From Sharpea azabuensis DSM 18934 (lineage in GTDB: Bacteria; Bacillota_I; Bacilli_A; Erysipelotrichales; Coprobacillaceae), in NCBI RefSeq assembly GCF_000702165.1, contig NZ_JNKU01000002.1, positions 1 through 64,000 of the forward strand: 64,000 nucleotides of DNA, read 5' to 3'. Of the stretch, positions 15,885 through 24,500 are shown piece after piece. Each line of letters opens with the position of its first letter. Within the stretch, counting starts at the first letter, position 1. The translations under genes and the position numbers were made by a program. The notes beneath the pieces were generated by a model that made no database searches, had not been told where the DNA came from, and was given only the letters and a program-made list of their open reading frames with translations.

Positions 15885-17504
15885 ATGAAAAATGAACAAT
15901 GGTGGAAAGATGCAGTAATATATCAGATATATCCTAAGAGCTTTAAAGACAGCAATGGTGATGGTATTGGGGATATCAATGGCATTATCTCAAAGCTGGA
16001 TTATTTAGAGAAACTTGGCATTGATGCGATCTGGCTCTCACCTGTCTATAAGTCACCACAGGATGACAATGGCTATGATATTGCTGATTATCAGGCAATT
16101 GATACAATGTTTGGTACGCTTGAAGATATGGACCGATTAATCAGTGAAGCTAAAACGCATCATATTCGTATTATTATGGATTTAGTCCTCAATCATACAA
16201 GTGATGAGCATCGCTGGTTTCAAGAAGCTAAGAAAAGTAAGGATAATCCCTATCATGATTACTATGTCTGGAGGGATGCTCAAGATGGCCAGCTTCCCAA
16301 TGATATGCAATCCGTCTTTGGTGGACCGGCTTGGGAATATGTTGAAGAAGTGGATCAATATTATTTTCATCAGTTTTCTGTCAAACAGCCTGATCTTAAC
16401 TGGGATAATGAAGCCGTCAAACATGAACTCTATGATATGATTAATTGGTGGATTGATCGCGGCGTAGGAGGCTTTAGACTTGATGTCATCGACCAGATTG
16501 CGAAAGTGCCCGACTTAAAAATCACAAATAATGGACCAAAGCTTCATGATTATATTCGTGAACTTAATGAAAATACATTTGGTAAAGGTGAATTCATTAC
16601 AGTGGGAGAAGCCTGGGGTGCCAATATTGATAATGCGAAACTTTACAGCAATCCTGACGGCAGTGAATTCTCAATGGTTTTTCAGTTTGAACATATTGGC
16701 TTAGACCAACAAGAGGGCAAGGAAAAGTGGGATTTAGCACCATTGCCTTTTATCAAACTCAAACAAGTTCTTACAAAATGGCAAGAAGCGTTAGATGGAA
16801 GTGGCTGGAATAGTTTATTCTGGGATAATCATGATCTTCCTCGTATCGTCTCACGCTGGGGAAATGATCAGGCTTATCGCAAAGAATCTGCCAAGATGCT
16901 TGCCGTTGTCCTTCATGGCATGCAGGGAACACCTTATATCTATCAGGGGGAAGAGCTAGGCATGACAAATGTACAATATCCAATTGAAGATTATGAGGAT
17001 CTCGAAACCCTCAATATGTACCATGAACGTAAAAAGCAAGGCTATCAAGAAGAAGGTATCATGCGTTCCATCCATGCAAAGAGTAGGGATAATGCAAGAA
17101 CACCTATGCAATGGGATGCAAGCGATAATGCTGGTTTTACAACGGGCACACCTTGGCTTAAGGTCAATCCAAATTATATCGAGATCAATGCCAAAGACAA
17201 TCTTGAAGATCCAGACTCAGTATTTGCTTGTTATCAAAAGCTTATTGCCTTAAGAAAGAGCTATCCGATATTTGTTGATGGGCATTTCCACTTGCTTCTT
17301 GAAGAGGATGAAAACTTCTTTGCCTACATGAGAGAAGATGAAAACAGCGAGCTGCTTGTCGTTGCCAACTTCTTTGATCAGCAGGTCAACTTACCACTTG
17401 AGCTAGACTTACAAGACTACACTATTCTTTATCAAAACTACAAAGATACTTCAGGAAATCTCTATCGACCTTATGAAGCAAGAATATACTATAAACAAAA
17501 ATGA
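15885..17504 (+). CDS. malL: Oligo-1,6-glucosidase / alpha-glucosidase (GH13)
   Basis: Predicted 539-residue cytoplasmic GH13 enzyme that releases glucose from isomaltose-like or short alpha-glucosides. The catalytic residues are D200 (GGFRLDVI, nucleophile), E242 (VGEAWG, acid/base) and D317 (WDNHDLPR). DLVLNHTSDEH is conserved region I and QPDLNW region V. A valine right after D200 is typical for alpha-1,6 specificity. The start at 15885 follows GGAGG. No transporter or LacI gene is beside it. The symbol is by similarity; trehalose-6-phosphate hydrolase is a less likely alternative. Confidence 0.88.
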   Translation: MKNEQWWKDAVIYQIYPKSFKDSNGDGIGDINGIISKLDYLEKLGIDAIWLSPVYKSPQDDNGYDIADYQAIDTMFGTLEDMDRLISEAKTHHIRIIMDLVLNHTSDEHRWFQEAKKSKDNPYHDYYVWRDAQDGQLPNDMQSVFGGPAWEYVEEVDQYYFHQFSVKQPDLNWDNEAVKHELYDMINWWIDRGVGGFRLDVIDQIAKVPDLKITNNGPKLHDYIRELNENTFGKGEFITVGEAWGANIDNAKLYSNPDGSEFSMVFQFEHIGLDQQEGKEKWDLAPLPFIKLKQVLTKWQEALDGSGWNSLFWDNHDLPRIVSRWGNDQAYRKESAKMLAVVLHGMQGTPYIYQGEELGMTNVQYPIEDYEDLETLNMYHERKKQGYQEEGIMRSIHAKSRDNARTPMQWDASDNAGFTTGTPWLKVNPNYIEINAKDNLEDPDSVFACYQKLIALRKSYPIFVDGHFHLLLEEDENFFAYMREDENSELLVVANFFDQQVNLPLELDLQDYTILYQNYKDTSGNLYRPYEARIYYKQK

Positions 17505-17797
17505 GAAAGTGATATTGAACTAAGAATTGTGATATAGCTGAATAGATGGGAAAGCGTTATCATAAGTTTGTACATGAGAGAGCCTCATGTGATTGATAGA
17601 AGAAAAAGGCATAAGAAACGCTTGTCTACATTTTCTTTGAATAAATCATTTTCTAAACACAAATTCTTTAACAACAACAATAATATCTCTCGATTCATCA
17701 AAGCGTTTCTTATTAGACTATTCAAGACTGCTTCCCTTTAAATTCCTGTTACATGTTTGAATAATCTGCCTTTTCTTTTTCTTCGAGTATTTCAAAG
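17505..17797. other. Non-coding stretch with a cre-like site and a 13-bp inverted repeat
   Basis: No gene is evident. GGAAAGCGTTATCA at 17549-17562 matches the catabolite-responsive element consensus at 13 of 14 positions, and ccpA is in this window. A perfect 13-bp inverted repeat, ATAAGAAACGCTT (17611-17623) and AAGCGTTTCTTAT (17701-17713), is separated by 77 bases. These could belong to a small decayed element or a long-looped RNA. Confidence 0.45.
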
Positions 17798-17826
17798 GAG
17801 CATACATGCGTGTGCTCTCTTTTTTG
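17798..17826 (+). terminator. Rho-independent terminator upstream of the redox operon
   Basis: GAGCATAC (17798-17805), ATGC, GTGTGCTC (17810-17817), one G-U pair, then TCTTTTTT. It insulates the promoter at 17848. Confidence 0.85.
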
Positions 17827-17847
17827 TATATAAATGTAATGATAAAG

Positions 17848-17879
17848 TTGACATATAAATTGTAATAATGTATATTACA
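17848..17879 (+). promoter_or_regulatory. Promoter and operator of the SnoaL/PNPOx/ABC/Rrf2 operon
   Basis: TTGACA (17848-17853), 17 bp spacer, TATATT (17871-17876). The inverted repeat TGTAATA (17861-17867), five bases, TATTACA (17873-17879) covers the -10. The core GTAAT-N7-ATTAC and its place are the same as at 11506-11522. The operon ends in an Rrf2 regulator (21596), the probable binder. Confidence 0.78.
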
Positions 17880-17902
17880 AGTGTAGAACGGAGGTCAAAG
17901 CA

Positions 17903-18640
17903 ATGAGCAAGAAACTACAAAACGCAACAAATCTCTATTTACGTGGCATCAGAGATGGTGCAGTTGATGTAGTGCTGAATAATTATATGGGCAAGACATA
18001 TCGCCAGCATAGCACAGGTGTATCTGATGGTAAAGAAGGTTTCAAGGCATTCTTTATAGATTTCTTTAAACGCAATCCAAAAAGAGATATCCAGGTTGTA
18101 CGTGCTTTTGAAGATGGCGAATATGTCTTCATGCATGTTTATCAGAATTTAAATCATGGTGGGGCAAAGTGGATCACTACGGATATATTCCGTGCGGATG
18201 AAGAAGGACGCATTATTGAACATTGGGATGTCATTGATGCTTTTTATCAGGATGATGAAATCTTTGGTTCATTTGAAATCAAGGACGAGGAATTAACAGA
18301 ATCTAATAAAAGCGTTGTAAGAACATATCTCACAGAAGTTATGCAGAACCATAAGCTAGAGACTTTTAACAAATATGTTGCTGATGAAATGAAAGAACAT
18401 GATCTCTCAATCTCAAACTATGCCATATGGATTCAAGAGCATGATGTGCAATATGACTTTGTCTTTAAAGTGCTGGGTGCTGGAAATTATGTTGTTGCTT
18501 ATTCAAAAGTTGCTATTGATCATAAAGATTATGCTTTATTTGATATCTTCCGTCTTGATCAAGGTAAAATTGTGGAACATTGGATGAATAAGGAAATCAT
18601 GCCTGCTTATGCAGAACTGACAAATTCAGGAAAGTTTTAG
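17903..18640 (+). CDS. Tandem SnoaL/NTF2-like protein
   Basis: Predicted 245-residue protein of two related NTF2-like domains, about residues 1-130 and 131-245. Each has the helix-then-sheet pattern ending in a conserved tryptophan strand: GRIIEHWDVID in the first, GKIVEHWMNKEIMP in the second. Domains of this fold bind small ligands or catalyse cyclisation and isomerisation; no activity can be assigned. It is first in the 17903-22042 operon with a PNPOx-ferredoxin protein, an osmoprotectant-type transporter and an Rrf2 regulator. Confidence 0.82.
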   Translation: MSKKLQNATNLYLRGIRDGAVDVVLNNYMGKTYRQHSTGVSDGKEGFKAFFIDFFKRNPKRDIQVVRAFEDGEYVFMHVYQNLNHGGAKWITTDIFRADEEGRIIEHWDVIDAFYQDDEIFGSFEIKDEELTESNKSVVRTYLTEVMQNHKLETFNKYVADEMKEHDLSISNYAIWIQEHDVQYDFVFKVLGAGNYVVAYSKVAIDHKDYALFDIFRLDQGKIVEHWMNKEIMPAYAELTNSGKF

Positions 18641-18649
18641 GAGAAAATT

Positions 18650-19264
18650 ATGGAAACAAATAACTATTTACAAATATTAAGAGATGTTAAAGATGTTGCC
18701 TTTGCGACAGTCGATGCAAATGGAATACCACATGTAAGAATTATTGATATTATGATTGTAGAGAATGAGAAAATCTATTTTTGTACAAGTAGAGGTAAAG
18801 ATTTTCATCAACAGCTTCTACATAATAACCATGTAGCCATTACTGGCATGAATAAGAACTATCAAATGGTCAGAGTAAGTGGTCAGGCACAACGTTTAGA
18901 AAATAATGCATACTGGATTGATCGTATTTTTGAAGAGAATCCATCCATGAATGATGTCTATCCAGGCAAGAGCCGTTATATTCTTGATGCTTTTGTCATT
19001 GAAGAGGGAGAAGGAGAATTCTTTGATTTATCAGTTTCCCCAATCAATCGTTATAGCTTTTCTTTAAACAAGAAGCCTATTACTCTCAAAGGCTTTGCGA
19101 TTAGTGATGCTTGTATTGGCTGTGGCAAATGTATGCGTAACTGCCCACAACAATGTATAGTTGAAGGTAAACCTTATGAAATCATCCAGGAACATTGTCT
19201 GCATTGTGGCTTATGTTATGAAAACTGCCCAGTTAAAGCTATTCAAAGGAGAAAAACAATATGA
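18650..19264 (+). CDS. PNPOx-like flavin-binding domain fused to a 2[4Fe-4S] ferredoxin domain (paralogue)
   Basis: Predicted 204-residue paralogue of the protein at 11568. The split barrel has YLQILRDVKDVAFATVDANG, HVRIIDIMIVENEKIYFCT and GKSRYILDAFVIEEGEG; the C-terminus has CIGCGKCMRNCPQQC and CLHCGLCYENCP for two [4Fe-4S] clusters. It follows the SnoaL-like gene after 9 bases and overlaps the transporter gene by 4 bases. Two paralogues under the same operator type, one beside a sirtuin and one upstream of a macrodomain, suggest a shared redox function. Confidence 0.87.
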   Translation: METNNYLQILRDVKDVAFATVDANGIPHVRIIDIMIVENEKIYFCTSRGKDFHQQLLHNNHVAITGMNKNYQMVRVSGQAQRLENNAYWIDRIFEENPSMNDVYPGKSRYILDAFVIEEGEGEFFDLSVSPINRYSFSLNKKPITLKGFAISDACIGCGKCMRNCPQQCIVEGKPYEIIQEHCLHCGLCYENCPVKAIQRRKTI

Positions 19265-20796
19265 TAAAAGAAATGCTGAATTTACTGATGACAAAGAAAG
19301 CTTTCTTTCTAGGACTCTTATTAGAACATATCCAGATATCATTAATCTCTATTATTATCGCCATTGTTTTAGGAGGCATTACAGGAATTCTTATTAGTGA
19401 ATATAAGAAAAGTGCTAAGCCAACTCTTGGCATTATCAATTTTCTTTATACAATTCCTTCCATCTCAATGCTTGGCTTCCTGCTTCCTTTTACAGGTATT
19501 GGTAATGTAACTGCTATCATTGCTTTGACGATTTATGCCTTGCTTCCAATGGTGCGCAATACATACACTGGCATGATGAATGTCGATGATGCAATCTTAG
19601 AAGCTGCCAAAGGTATGGGCGCTACTAAAAGACAACTTCTTGTTGGCGTTCAGATTCCTTTAGCTATGCCTGTTATACTTGCTGGTATTCGTAATATGGC
19701 AACCATGACTATTGCCTTAGCTGGTATTGCTTCCTTTATTGGGGCTGGTGGTTTAGGTGTAGCTATCTATCGTGGTATTACGACAAACAATATGGCGATG
19801 AGTGTTGATGGCAGTTTATTGATTGCCCTGTTGGCTTTAATTGTTGATTTTATTTTTGGAAGAATTGAAAAGCATATTACGAATAAATCTCACAACAAAA
19901 AGATTTCACGAATCACAAAAGGTGTTATTGCCGTGATAGCAGCTGGGCTCATTATTTCCGCCATCATGCCTTCTTCAAAGAAAGGCGTTATTCAGATTGC
20001 TACAAAACCTATGACTGAACAATATATTATTGGGGAAATGCTGAAGCAGGCCATTGAAAGTCAAAGTGACCTGAAAGTCAAGCTGACACAAGGTGTTGGT
20101 GGTGGTACAAGCAATATTGAACCAGGTATGGAGAGTGGTAAGTTTGATCTCTATCCAGAATATACAGGAACTGGCTGGAATATGGTCTTGAAACGCAAAG
20201 ATTTCTATCAGGAAGATAAGTTTAATACGCTCCAAAAAGAATATGAAAACAAACTCCATTTAACTTGGCATACAATGCTTGGCTTTAATGACACCTTTGG
20301 GATTGCCTTAAGAAAAGATATTGCTGATCAATATCAGATCAAGACCTATTCTGATCTTCAGAAACTGAATGGTCAGTTAGTACTTGGTGCCGAATATGAT
20401 TTCTTTGAAAGACAGGATGGCTATGATCAGCTTGTAAAGACTTATAATCTTTCTTTCAAATCTACAAGTGATATGGATATGGGACTTAAGTATCAGGCAT
20501 TAAATAGCGGTAAGATTGATATCATGCCGGTCAATACAACTGATGGACAGCTTGCTTCATCACGGGCTGTCTTGCTGAAAGATGATTTACATATGTATCC
20601 ATCTTATCAATGCGGTCTGGTTGTTAGAGAAGATACATTAAAGAAATATCCTGAATTGGGTAAGGTTTTGAAGAAGTTTGATCATATTCTTAGTGAAGAA
20701 AGCATGCAGCATATGAACTATCAGGTTGAAACTGAAAAGAAAGAAGCGAGTGCTGTCGCAAAAGTATTTTTAAAAGAAAAACAACTCTTGAAGTGA
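19261..20796 (+). CDS. Osmoprotectant-type ABC transporter, permease fused to substrate-binding protein
   Basis: Predicted 511-residue fusion. Residues about 15-215 are a six-helix ABC permease with the EAAKGMGATKRQLLVGVQIPLA loop that docks to the ATPase. A transmembrane segment near 225-240 (GVIAVIAAGLIISAIMP) tethers the C-terminal OpuAC-type binding domain (residues about 245-505), with GGTSNIEPGMESGKFDLYPEYTGTGW as the ligand region. Relatives import glycine betaine, carnitine or choline. The gene overlaps the PNPOx gene by 4 bases. A quaternary amine as substrate is likely; its link with the redox genes is unexplained. Confidence 0.9.
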   Translation: MIKEMLNLLMTKKAFFLGLLLEHIQISLISIIIAIVLGGITGILISEYKKSAKPTLGIINFLYTIPSISMLGFLLPFTGIGNVTAIIALTIYALLPMVRNTYTGMMNVDDAILEAAKGMGATKRQLLVGVQIPLAMPVILAGIRNMATMTIALAGIASFIGAGGLGVAIYRGITTNNMAMSVDGSLLIALLALIVDFIFGRIEKHITNKSHNKKISRITKGVIAVIAAGLIISAIMPSSKKGVIQIATKPMTEQYIIGEMLKQAIESQSDLKVKLTQGVGGGTSNIEPGMESGKFDLYPEYTGTGWNMVLKRKDFYQEDKFNTLQKEYENKLHLTWHTMLGFNDTFGIALRKDIADQYQIKTYSDLQKLNGQLVLGAEYDFFERQDGYDQLVKTYNLSFKSTSDMDMGLKYQALNSGKIDIMPVNTTDGQLASSRAVLLKDDLHMYPSYQCGLVVREDTLKKYPELGKVLKKFDHILSEESMQHMNYQVETEKKEASAVAKVFLKEKQLLK

Positions 20797-20804
20797 GGAC
20801 TATT

Positions 20805-21581
20805 ATGGATACAATAATTAAGTATGAACATATCACAAAAAGCTATGGCGACCATGAAATCATTCATGATCTAGAACTCAATATTGAAGCAGGGGATTTT
20901 GTGACCATCATTGGTTCTTCGGGCTCAGGAAAGACAACCGTCCTTAAGATGGTCAATGGTCTTATCGAGCCTACTTCAGGTCATCTCTATGTCGAGGGGA
21001 AGGATATCAATGATGTTGACTTGATTGACTTAAGACGTCATATCGGCTATGCCATCCAGGGCAGTGTGCTTTTCCCTCATATGACAGTGGAAGACAATAT
21101 TGCCTATGTACCTCGTCTGATCAATGCGAATGATAAAGAGAAGACGCGTGAAGCTGTTAATCGCTGGATGAATATGATGAATCTAGATGCTTCATTAAAA
21201 GAACGCTATCCATCTGAACTTTCAGGCGGCCAGCAACAGCGCGTTGGTATTGCCCGTGCACTTGCCGCATCGCCCAAGATTCTTTTAATGGATGAACCAT
21301 TTGGAGCTGTTGATGCCATTAACCGCACACAACTACAGGATGAACTTAAAGCCTTGCATAAGAAAACAGGCATTACCATACTTTTTGTCACCCATGACAT
21401 TGAAGAAGCCATTAAGCTAGGCACAAAGGTTCTTGTGATTGATCAAGGACATATTGAACAATATGATACACCGGACAAAGTACTCTCACAGCCTGCAACA
21501 CCTTTTGTCGAAAAACTAGTGAAAAGACAGGTGAGATGTACAAATGTTCAGGCATCAAATTGCCCATATAGTACATATTAA
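20805..21581 (+). CDS. Osmoprotectant-type ABC transporter ATPase
   Basis: Predicted 258-residue ATPase partner of the permease/binding protein. It has Walker A GSSGSGKTT, the Q-loop near GYAIQGSVLFP, signature LSGGQQQR, Walker B ILLMDEPFGAVD and the switch FVTHD. The CBS domains found in OpuAA/ProV are absent, as in other short OpuCA-like ATPases. The ATG at 20805 was chosen because GTGAGGA precedes it; a GTG at 20793 overlaps the previous stop. The tail contains two cysteines (VRCTNVQASNCPYS). Confidence 0.9.
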   Translation: MDTIIKYEHITKSYGDHEIIHDLELNIEAGDFVTIIGSSGSGKTTVLKMVNGLIEPTSGHLYVEGKDINDVDLIDLRRHIGYAIQGSVLFPHMTVEDNIAYVPRLINANDKEKTREAVNRWMNMMNLDASLKERYPSELSGGQQQRVGIARALAASPKILLMDEPFGAVDAINRTQLQDELKALHKKTGITILFVTHDIEEAIKLGTKVLVIDQGHIEQYDTPDKVLSQPATPFVEKLVKRQVRCTNVQASNCPYSTY

Positions 21582-21595
21582 TAAAGGAGTTACTT

Positions 21596-22042
21596 ATGCA
21601 AATTACAAGTCGTTTTACAATTGCCATTCATATCTTAGGTGCGATTGATTATTTTCATGGCAAAGTGCCTGTTAATAGTACGCTTTTAGCACAGAGCATC
21701 GGCGCTAATCCGGTTATTGTCAGAGGTGTCATGGCCAAGCTTTCTAAAGCTGGTTATATTCTTGCTAGTAAGGGGAAAAATGATATTACGCTTAAGACTT
21801 CACTTAATGATATTACTTTCTATGATATCTACCAGCTCGTTGATGACAGTGCGCAAAAAGGTCTTTTCCATTTCCATGAGAACCCTAGTCCGGACTGTCC
21901 TGTTGGGCACAATATTCATCAGGCATTGGATGGTAAGCTTGATCAGGTACAAGAAGCGATGGAAGATGAAATGAAGAAGATTACAGTAGGGGATGTTGTG
22001 GATTATCTGATGATAGCAATCAATAAGAATTGTCAGGACTAA
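21596..22042 (+). CDS. Rrf2-family transcriptional regulator (single-cysteine type)
   Basis: Predicted 148-residue repressor similar in length and layout to the protein at 1377. The winged helix covers residues 1-65 (PVIVRGVMAKLSKAGYILAS). A single conserved cysteine, C101 in DCPVGHNI, matches DECIVGHNI of the other protein, while the three Fe-S cysteines of IscR/NsrR are absent. It closes the operon starting at 17848 and likely binds GTAAT-N7-ATTAC there and at 11506. The signal is probably a thiol, electrophile or metal; this is inferred. Confidence 0.87.
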   Translation: MQITSRFTIAIHILGAIDYFHGKVPVNSTLLAQSIGANPVIVRGVMAKLSKAGYILASKGKNDITLKTSLNDITFYDIYQLVDDSAQKGLFHFHENPSPDCPVGHNIHQALDGKLDQVQEAMEDEMKKITVGDVVDYLMIAINKNCQD

Positions 22043-22352
22043 TTGTTAAGTAGCCAAAAACATAGAAATATGTACGTAAACATAGCCAAGAGTGGACACA
22101 TTAAGTCTCTTATCTATGGCTTAACAGTAGGTTTCGAGCCTAAGTGACTGCTGCTATCGAAAGATATGCTGCAGATATGAACTACATTAAGCAGTAAGGC
22201 AAAGACACACCTTTAGATGTAATCTTCAGTCTGAAGCTCTGTGAGTGCAAACCAAGAAACAATGCTAATGTCCTGCATTGATAACAGGGAAACACATGTC
22301 CTCTGCTCGATATTGGCACGAAGAAAAATTCTCCGAAAGGAAGGTGTCAGAA
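22043..22352 (+). ncRNA. Candidate omega-RNA (HEARO) upstream of iscB
   Basis: About 310 bases with no plausible gene right before iscB, where the guide RNA of IscB systems is encoded. Clear local helices: CTGC-TATC-GAAA-GATA-TGCT-GCAG at 22151-22174, with a GNRA tetraloop; CAGTAGG against CCT and ACTG around 22125-22150; and CCTG with CAGG near 22275-22290. Omega-RNAs carry the guide at their 5' end, copied from DNA flanking the element, so the guide should lie near the left border. Structure is read by eye; covariation has not been tested. Confidence 0.68.
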
Positions 22353-23501
22353 ATGACAAATTATGCTTTTGTATTGGATGCTGATAATAAACAGTTAGCA
22401 CCAACCAAAGAACAGAAGGCCTGGTTTCTTATTCGCAAGAAACGAGCAACACTGGTCAGCAAATATCCAATGGTAATACAGCTTAAAAAGAAAATTCAAG
22501 ACAAGGAAATCTGCAAAGATGAAATTCGTTGTGGAATAGATGACGGAGGTCTTCATGTTGGTGTCGCATTAGTACAGAAATGTCAGACACGAAACAAAGT
22601 AATTTTCAAAGGAACTATTGAACAGCGTAATGATGTAAAACATCTCATGGACGTTAGACGTGGATTTAGACGTTATTACCGTTATCATAAAAGATATAGA
22701 CCAGCGAGATTTAATAACAGAAAATTCTCAAAACGAAAAGAGAGAGTTGCACCAAGCATTTTACAGAAACGTCAGGCAACAGTAAGGGTTATTAGTCAGC
22801 TTAACAAGTGGATAAATATAACAAGTTACTGGCTAGAAGATGTTGCTATTGATATAAGAGCATTGACAGATGGTTATAAGCCATATCAGTGGCAATATCA
22901 AAAATCAAATAGACTGGATGAGAATATCCGTAAGGCTGTAATTTTACGAGACGGTTGCAGATGTATGGAATGCGGAAAATCTAATTGCAGATTAGAGGTT
23001 CATCACATTAAGCCAAGAAGACTGAAAGGCTCAAATACGCTTGGCAATCTTATTACATTATGTACAGAATGTCACCAGAAAACAGAAGATGCAGAGGAAT
23101 TATATATGAACAGATACTTTGCTTTGTTGAATTCTTCTGACAATAAGAACTTTGATTATGCACAGCATGTAATGATAGGCAAGAAATGGCTAAGAGAACA
23201 GTTATCAAATTTAGGAATGTTACATTTGACCAACGGAGGCGATACTGCCAATAAGCGTATTGACTGGGGCATTGCAAAATCACATTCTAATGATGCCATA
23301 TGTATCACAGACTTGCAGCCAGACACGTGTGAAATTAAAGAATGGGTAATAAAGCCCATGCGAAGACAAAGCAAGGCTAAGACGGATAATGTTCTAGGAA
23401 TTAAACATAGGGATTTGGTTGAGTACACTTTCAGAAACGGTGAAACGCATAGAGGGTATGTAACAGCTTTATATCCAGAACAGAACGCTCTTAATTTTTA
23501 A
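22353..23501 (+). CDS. iscB: IscB-family RNA-guided endonuclease (RuvC split by HNH)
   Basis: Predicted 382-residue IscB, the ancestor-type relative of Cas9 that uses omega-RNA to cut DNA. Order of parts: N-terminal PLMP-like domain ([19 protein letters not shown], 6-24); RuvC-I D63 (CGIDDGG); arginine-rich bridge helix ([19 protein letters not shown], 102-120); RuvC-II E162; HNH with two zinc-type CxxC pairs and H217/H218, N232, H241; RuvC-III H311 and D314 (SHSNDAICI); a C-terminal domain with [10 protein letters not shown]. All catalytic residues appear present. The ATG at 22353 follows AAGGAAGG; an upstream ATG at 22278 would run into the RNA. Confidence 0.88.
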   Translation: MTNYAFVLDADNKQLAPTKEQKAWFLIRKKRATLVSKYPMVIQLKKKIQDKEICKDEIRCGIDDGGLHVGVALVQKCQTRNKVIFKGTIEQRNDVKHLMDVRRGFRRYYRYHKRYRPARFNNRKFSKRKERVAPSILQKRQATVRVISQLNKWINITSYWLEDVAIDIRALTDGYKPYQWQYQKSNRLDENIRKAVILRDGCRCMECGKSNCRLEVHHIKPRRLKGSNTLGNLITLCTECHQKTEDAEELYMNRYFALLNSSDNKNFDYAQHVMIGKKWLREQLSNLGMLHLTNGGDTANKRIDWGIAKSHSNDAICITDLQPDTCEIKEWVIKPMRRQSKAKTDNVLGIKHRDLVEYTFRNGETHRGYVTALYPEQNALNF

Positions 23502-23649
23502 AGTCCGACAAAACATTGCAAGAAAGTTAATGCTAGAAAATGCAAACTGCTTTGGAAATATTCTAAGATTTACTGGTTAGATGATGTTGATTAGACACAT
23601 TTATCCACATTTAAACACAAATAATAATGATTTAATAAGGAGGCTACTT

Positions 23650-24471
23650 ATGGATCATGATACTCAAAGAATAACACTCTTAAAGGCGCTGCTTGATGAT
23701 AATCCACAATATCGTCATCTTGAAATACCAACGGATAGTACAGAACAAAAACAACTTATCCGTGCATTAATGAATATCAGAATGCCTGAACCTATTAGTC
23801 AGGATATTCTTGATATTCAGGATGCCTATTTACAAGAAGAACAAAGAGAGGGCATTAATGCTATTAATACATTCTCACCAACAGATAAAGACAAACGTTT
23901 GTATCTTTGGCAAGGGGATATGACAACACTCAAGGTTGATGCCATCGTCAATCCAGCCAATAGTGCAATGCTTGGCTGCTTCCGTCCTTTGCATAATTGT
24001 GTTGATAATATCATTCACTCTAAAGCAGGCATCCAGCTTAGACTTGCATGCAATGACTACATGACAGACCAAGAACAAAAGTATGGCGAGAATTACGAAG
24101 AACCAACTGGCCAGGCGATGATTACAAAAGGCTATAACTTACCAGCCCATTATGTCATTCATACAGTTGGTCCAATCATCTCAGGTATACTTACGAAAAA
24201 GGATGAGGACTTGCTGGCAAGCTGTTATAAAGAATGCCTGACTCTTGCTTCCAATCACTATCTCACATCAATTGCCTTTCCATGTATTTCAACCGGTGTC
24301 TTTCGTTTTCCTCAGGACAAAGCTGCCAAAGTTGCAGTTAAGGCTGTACAGGAATGGCTGGATGCATGCAAAGATACATCTCTTCAAAAGATCATTTTCA
24401 ATGTCTTTAAAGATGAAGATTATCATTATTATGATCAGCTTCTTAACAAACGTATTCCTTATAAAAGCTAA
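23650..24471 (+). CDS. Zinc-type macrodomain protein-ADP-ribose hydrolase
   Basis: Predicted 273-residue protein: a helical N-terminus (1-80) and a macrodomain (83-260). VDAIVNPANSAMLGCFRPLHNCVDN carries the ADP-ribose asparagine and the C110, H115, C117 zinc ligands that define the Zn-macro class. Further loops are HTVGP and CISTGVFRFP. Known members remove ADP-ribose placed by SirTM sirtuins and are usually encoded next to them; here the sirtuin is at 12178. The ATG at 23650 follows AAGGAGGC. The IscB element separates it from the Rrf2 operon to which it may once have belonged. Confidence 0.88.
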   Translation: MDHDTQRITLLKALLDDNPQYRHLEIPTDSTEQKQLIRALMNIRMPEPISQDILDIQDAYLQEEQREGINAINTFSPTDKDKRLYLWQGDMTTLKVDAIVNPANSAMLGCFRPLHNCVDNIIHSKAGIQLRLACNDYMTDQEQKYGENYEEPTGQAMITKGYNLPAHYVIHTVGPIISGILTKKDEDLLASCYKECLTLASNHYLTSIAFPCISTGVFRFPQDKAAKVAVKAVQEWLDACKDTSLQKIIFNVFKDEDYHYYDQLLNKRIPYKS

Positions 24472-24500
24472 TTTGTCTATTACACTCTAGGAGAAGAAAG

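Larger units (their letters stand above)
22043..23580 (+). mobile_element. Probable IscB/HEARO element (structured RNA plus RNA-guided nuclease), non-autonomous
   Basis: A structured non-coding stretch followed by an IscB gene, inserted between the Rrf2 regulator and the macrodomain gene and in the same direction. No tnpA transposase is near, so movement would need help in trans. Exact ends are not seen: IS200/IS605-type elements have no inverted repeats or target duplications. The limits given are the flanking gene and upstream leader, and are therefore maximal. Confidence 0.6.

Noticed and set aside
22278-22352. N-terminal extension of IscB by 25 residues
   Set aside because: No ribosome binding site before 22278; the family begins with the FVLD motif just after 22353, and the stretch falls in the probable omega-RNA.
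23053-23428. Minus-strand open frames inside iscB
   Set aside because: Shadow frames of the coding strand without a ribosome binding site or recognisable domain.
21596-24471. IS200/IS605 tnpA transposase beside iscB
   Set aside because: No HUH-type transposase frame is present on either strand near the element.
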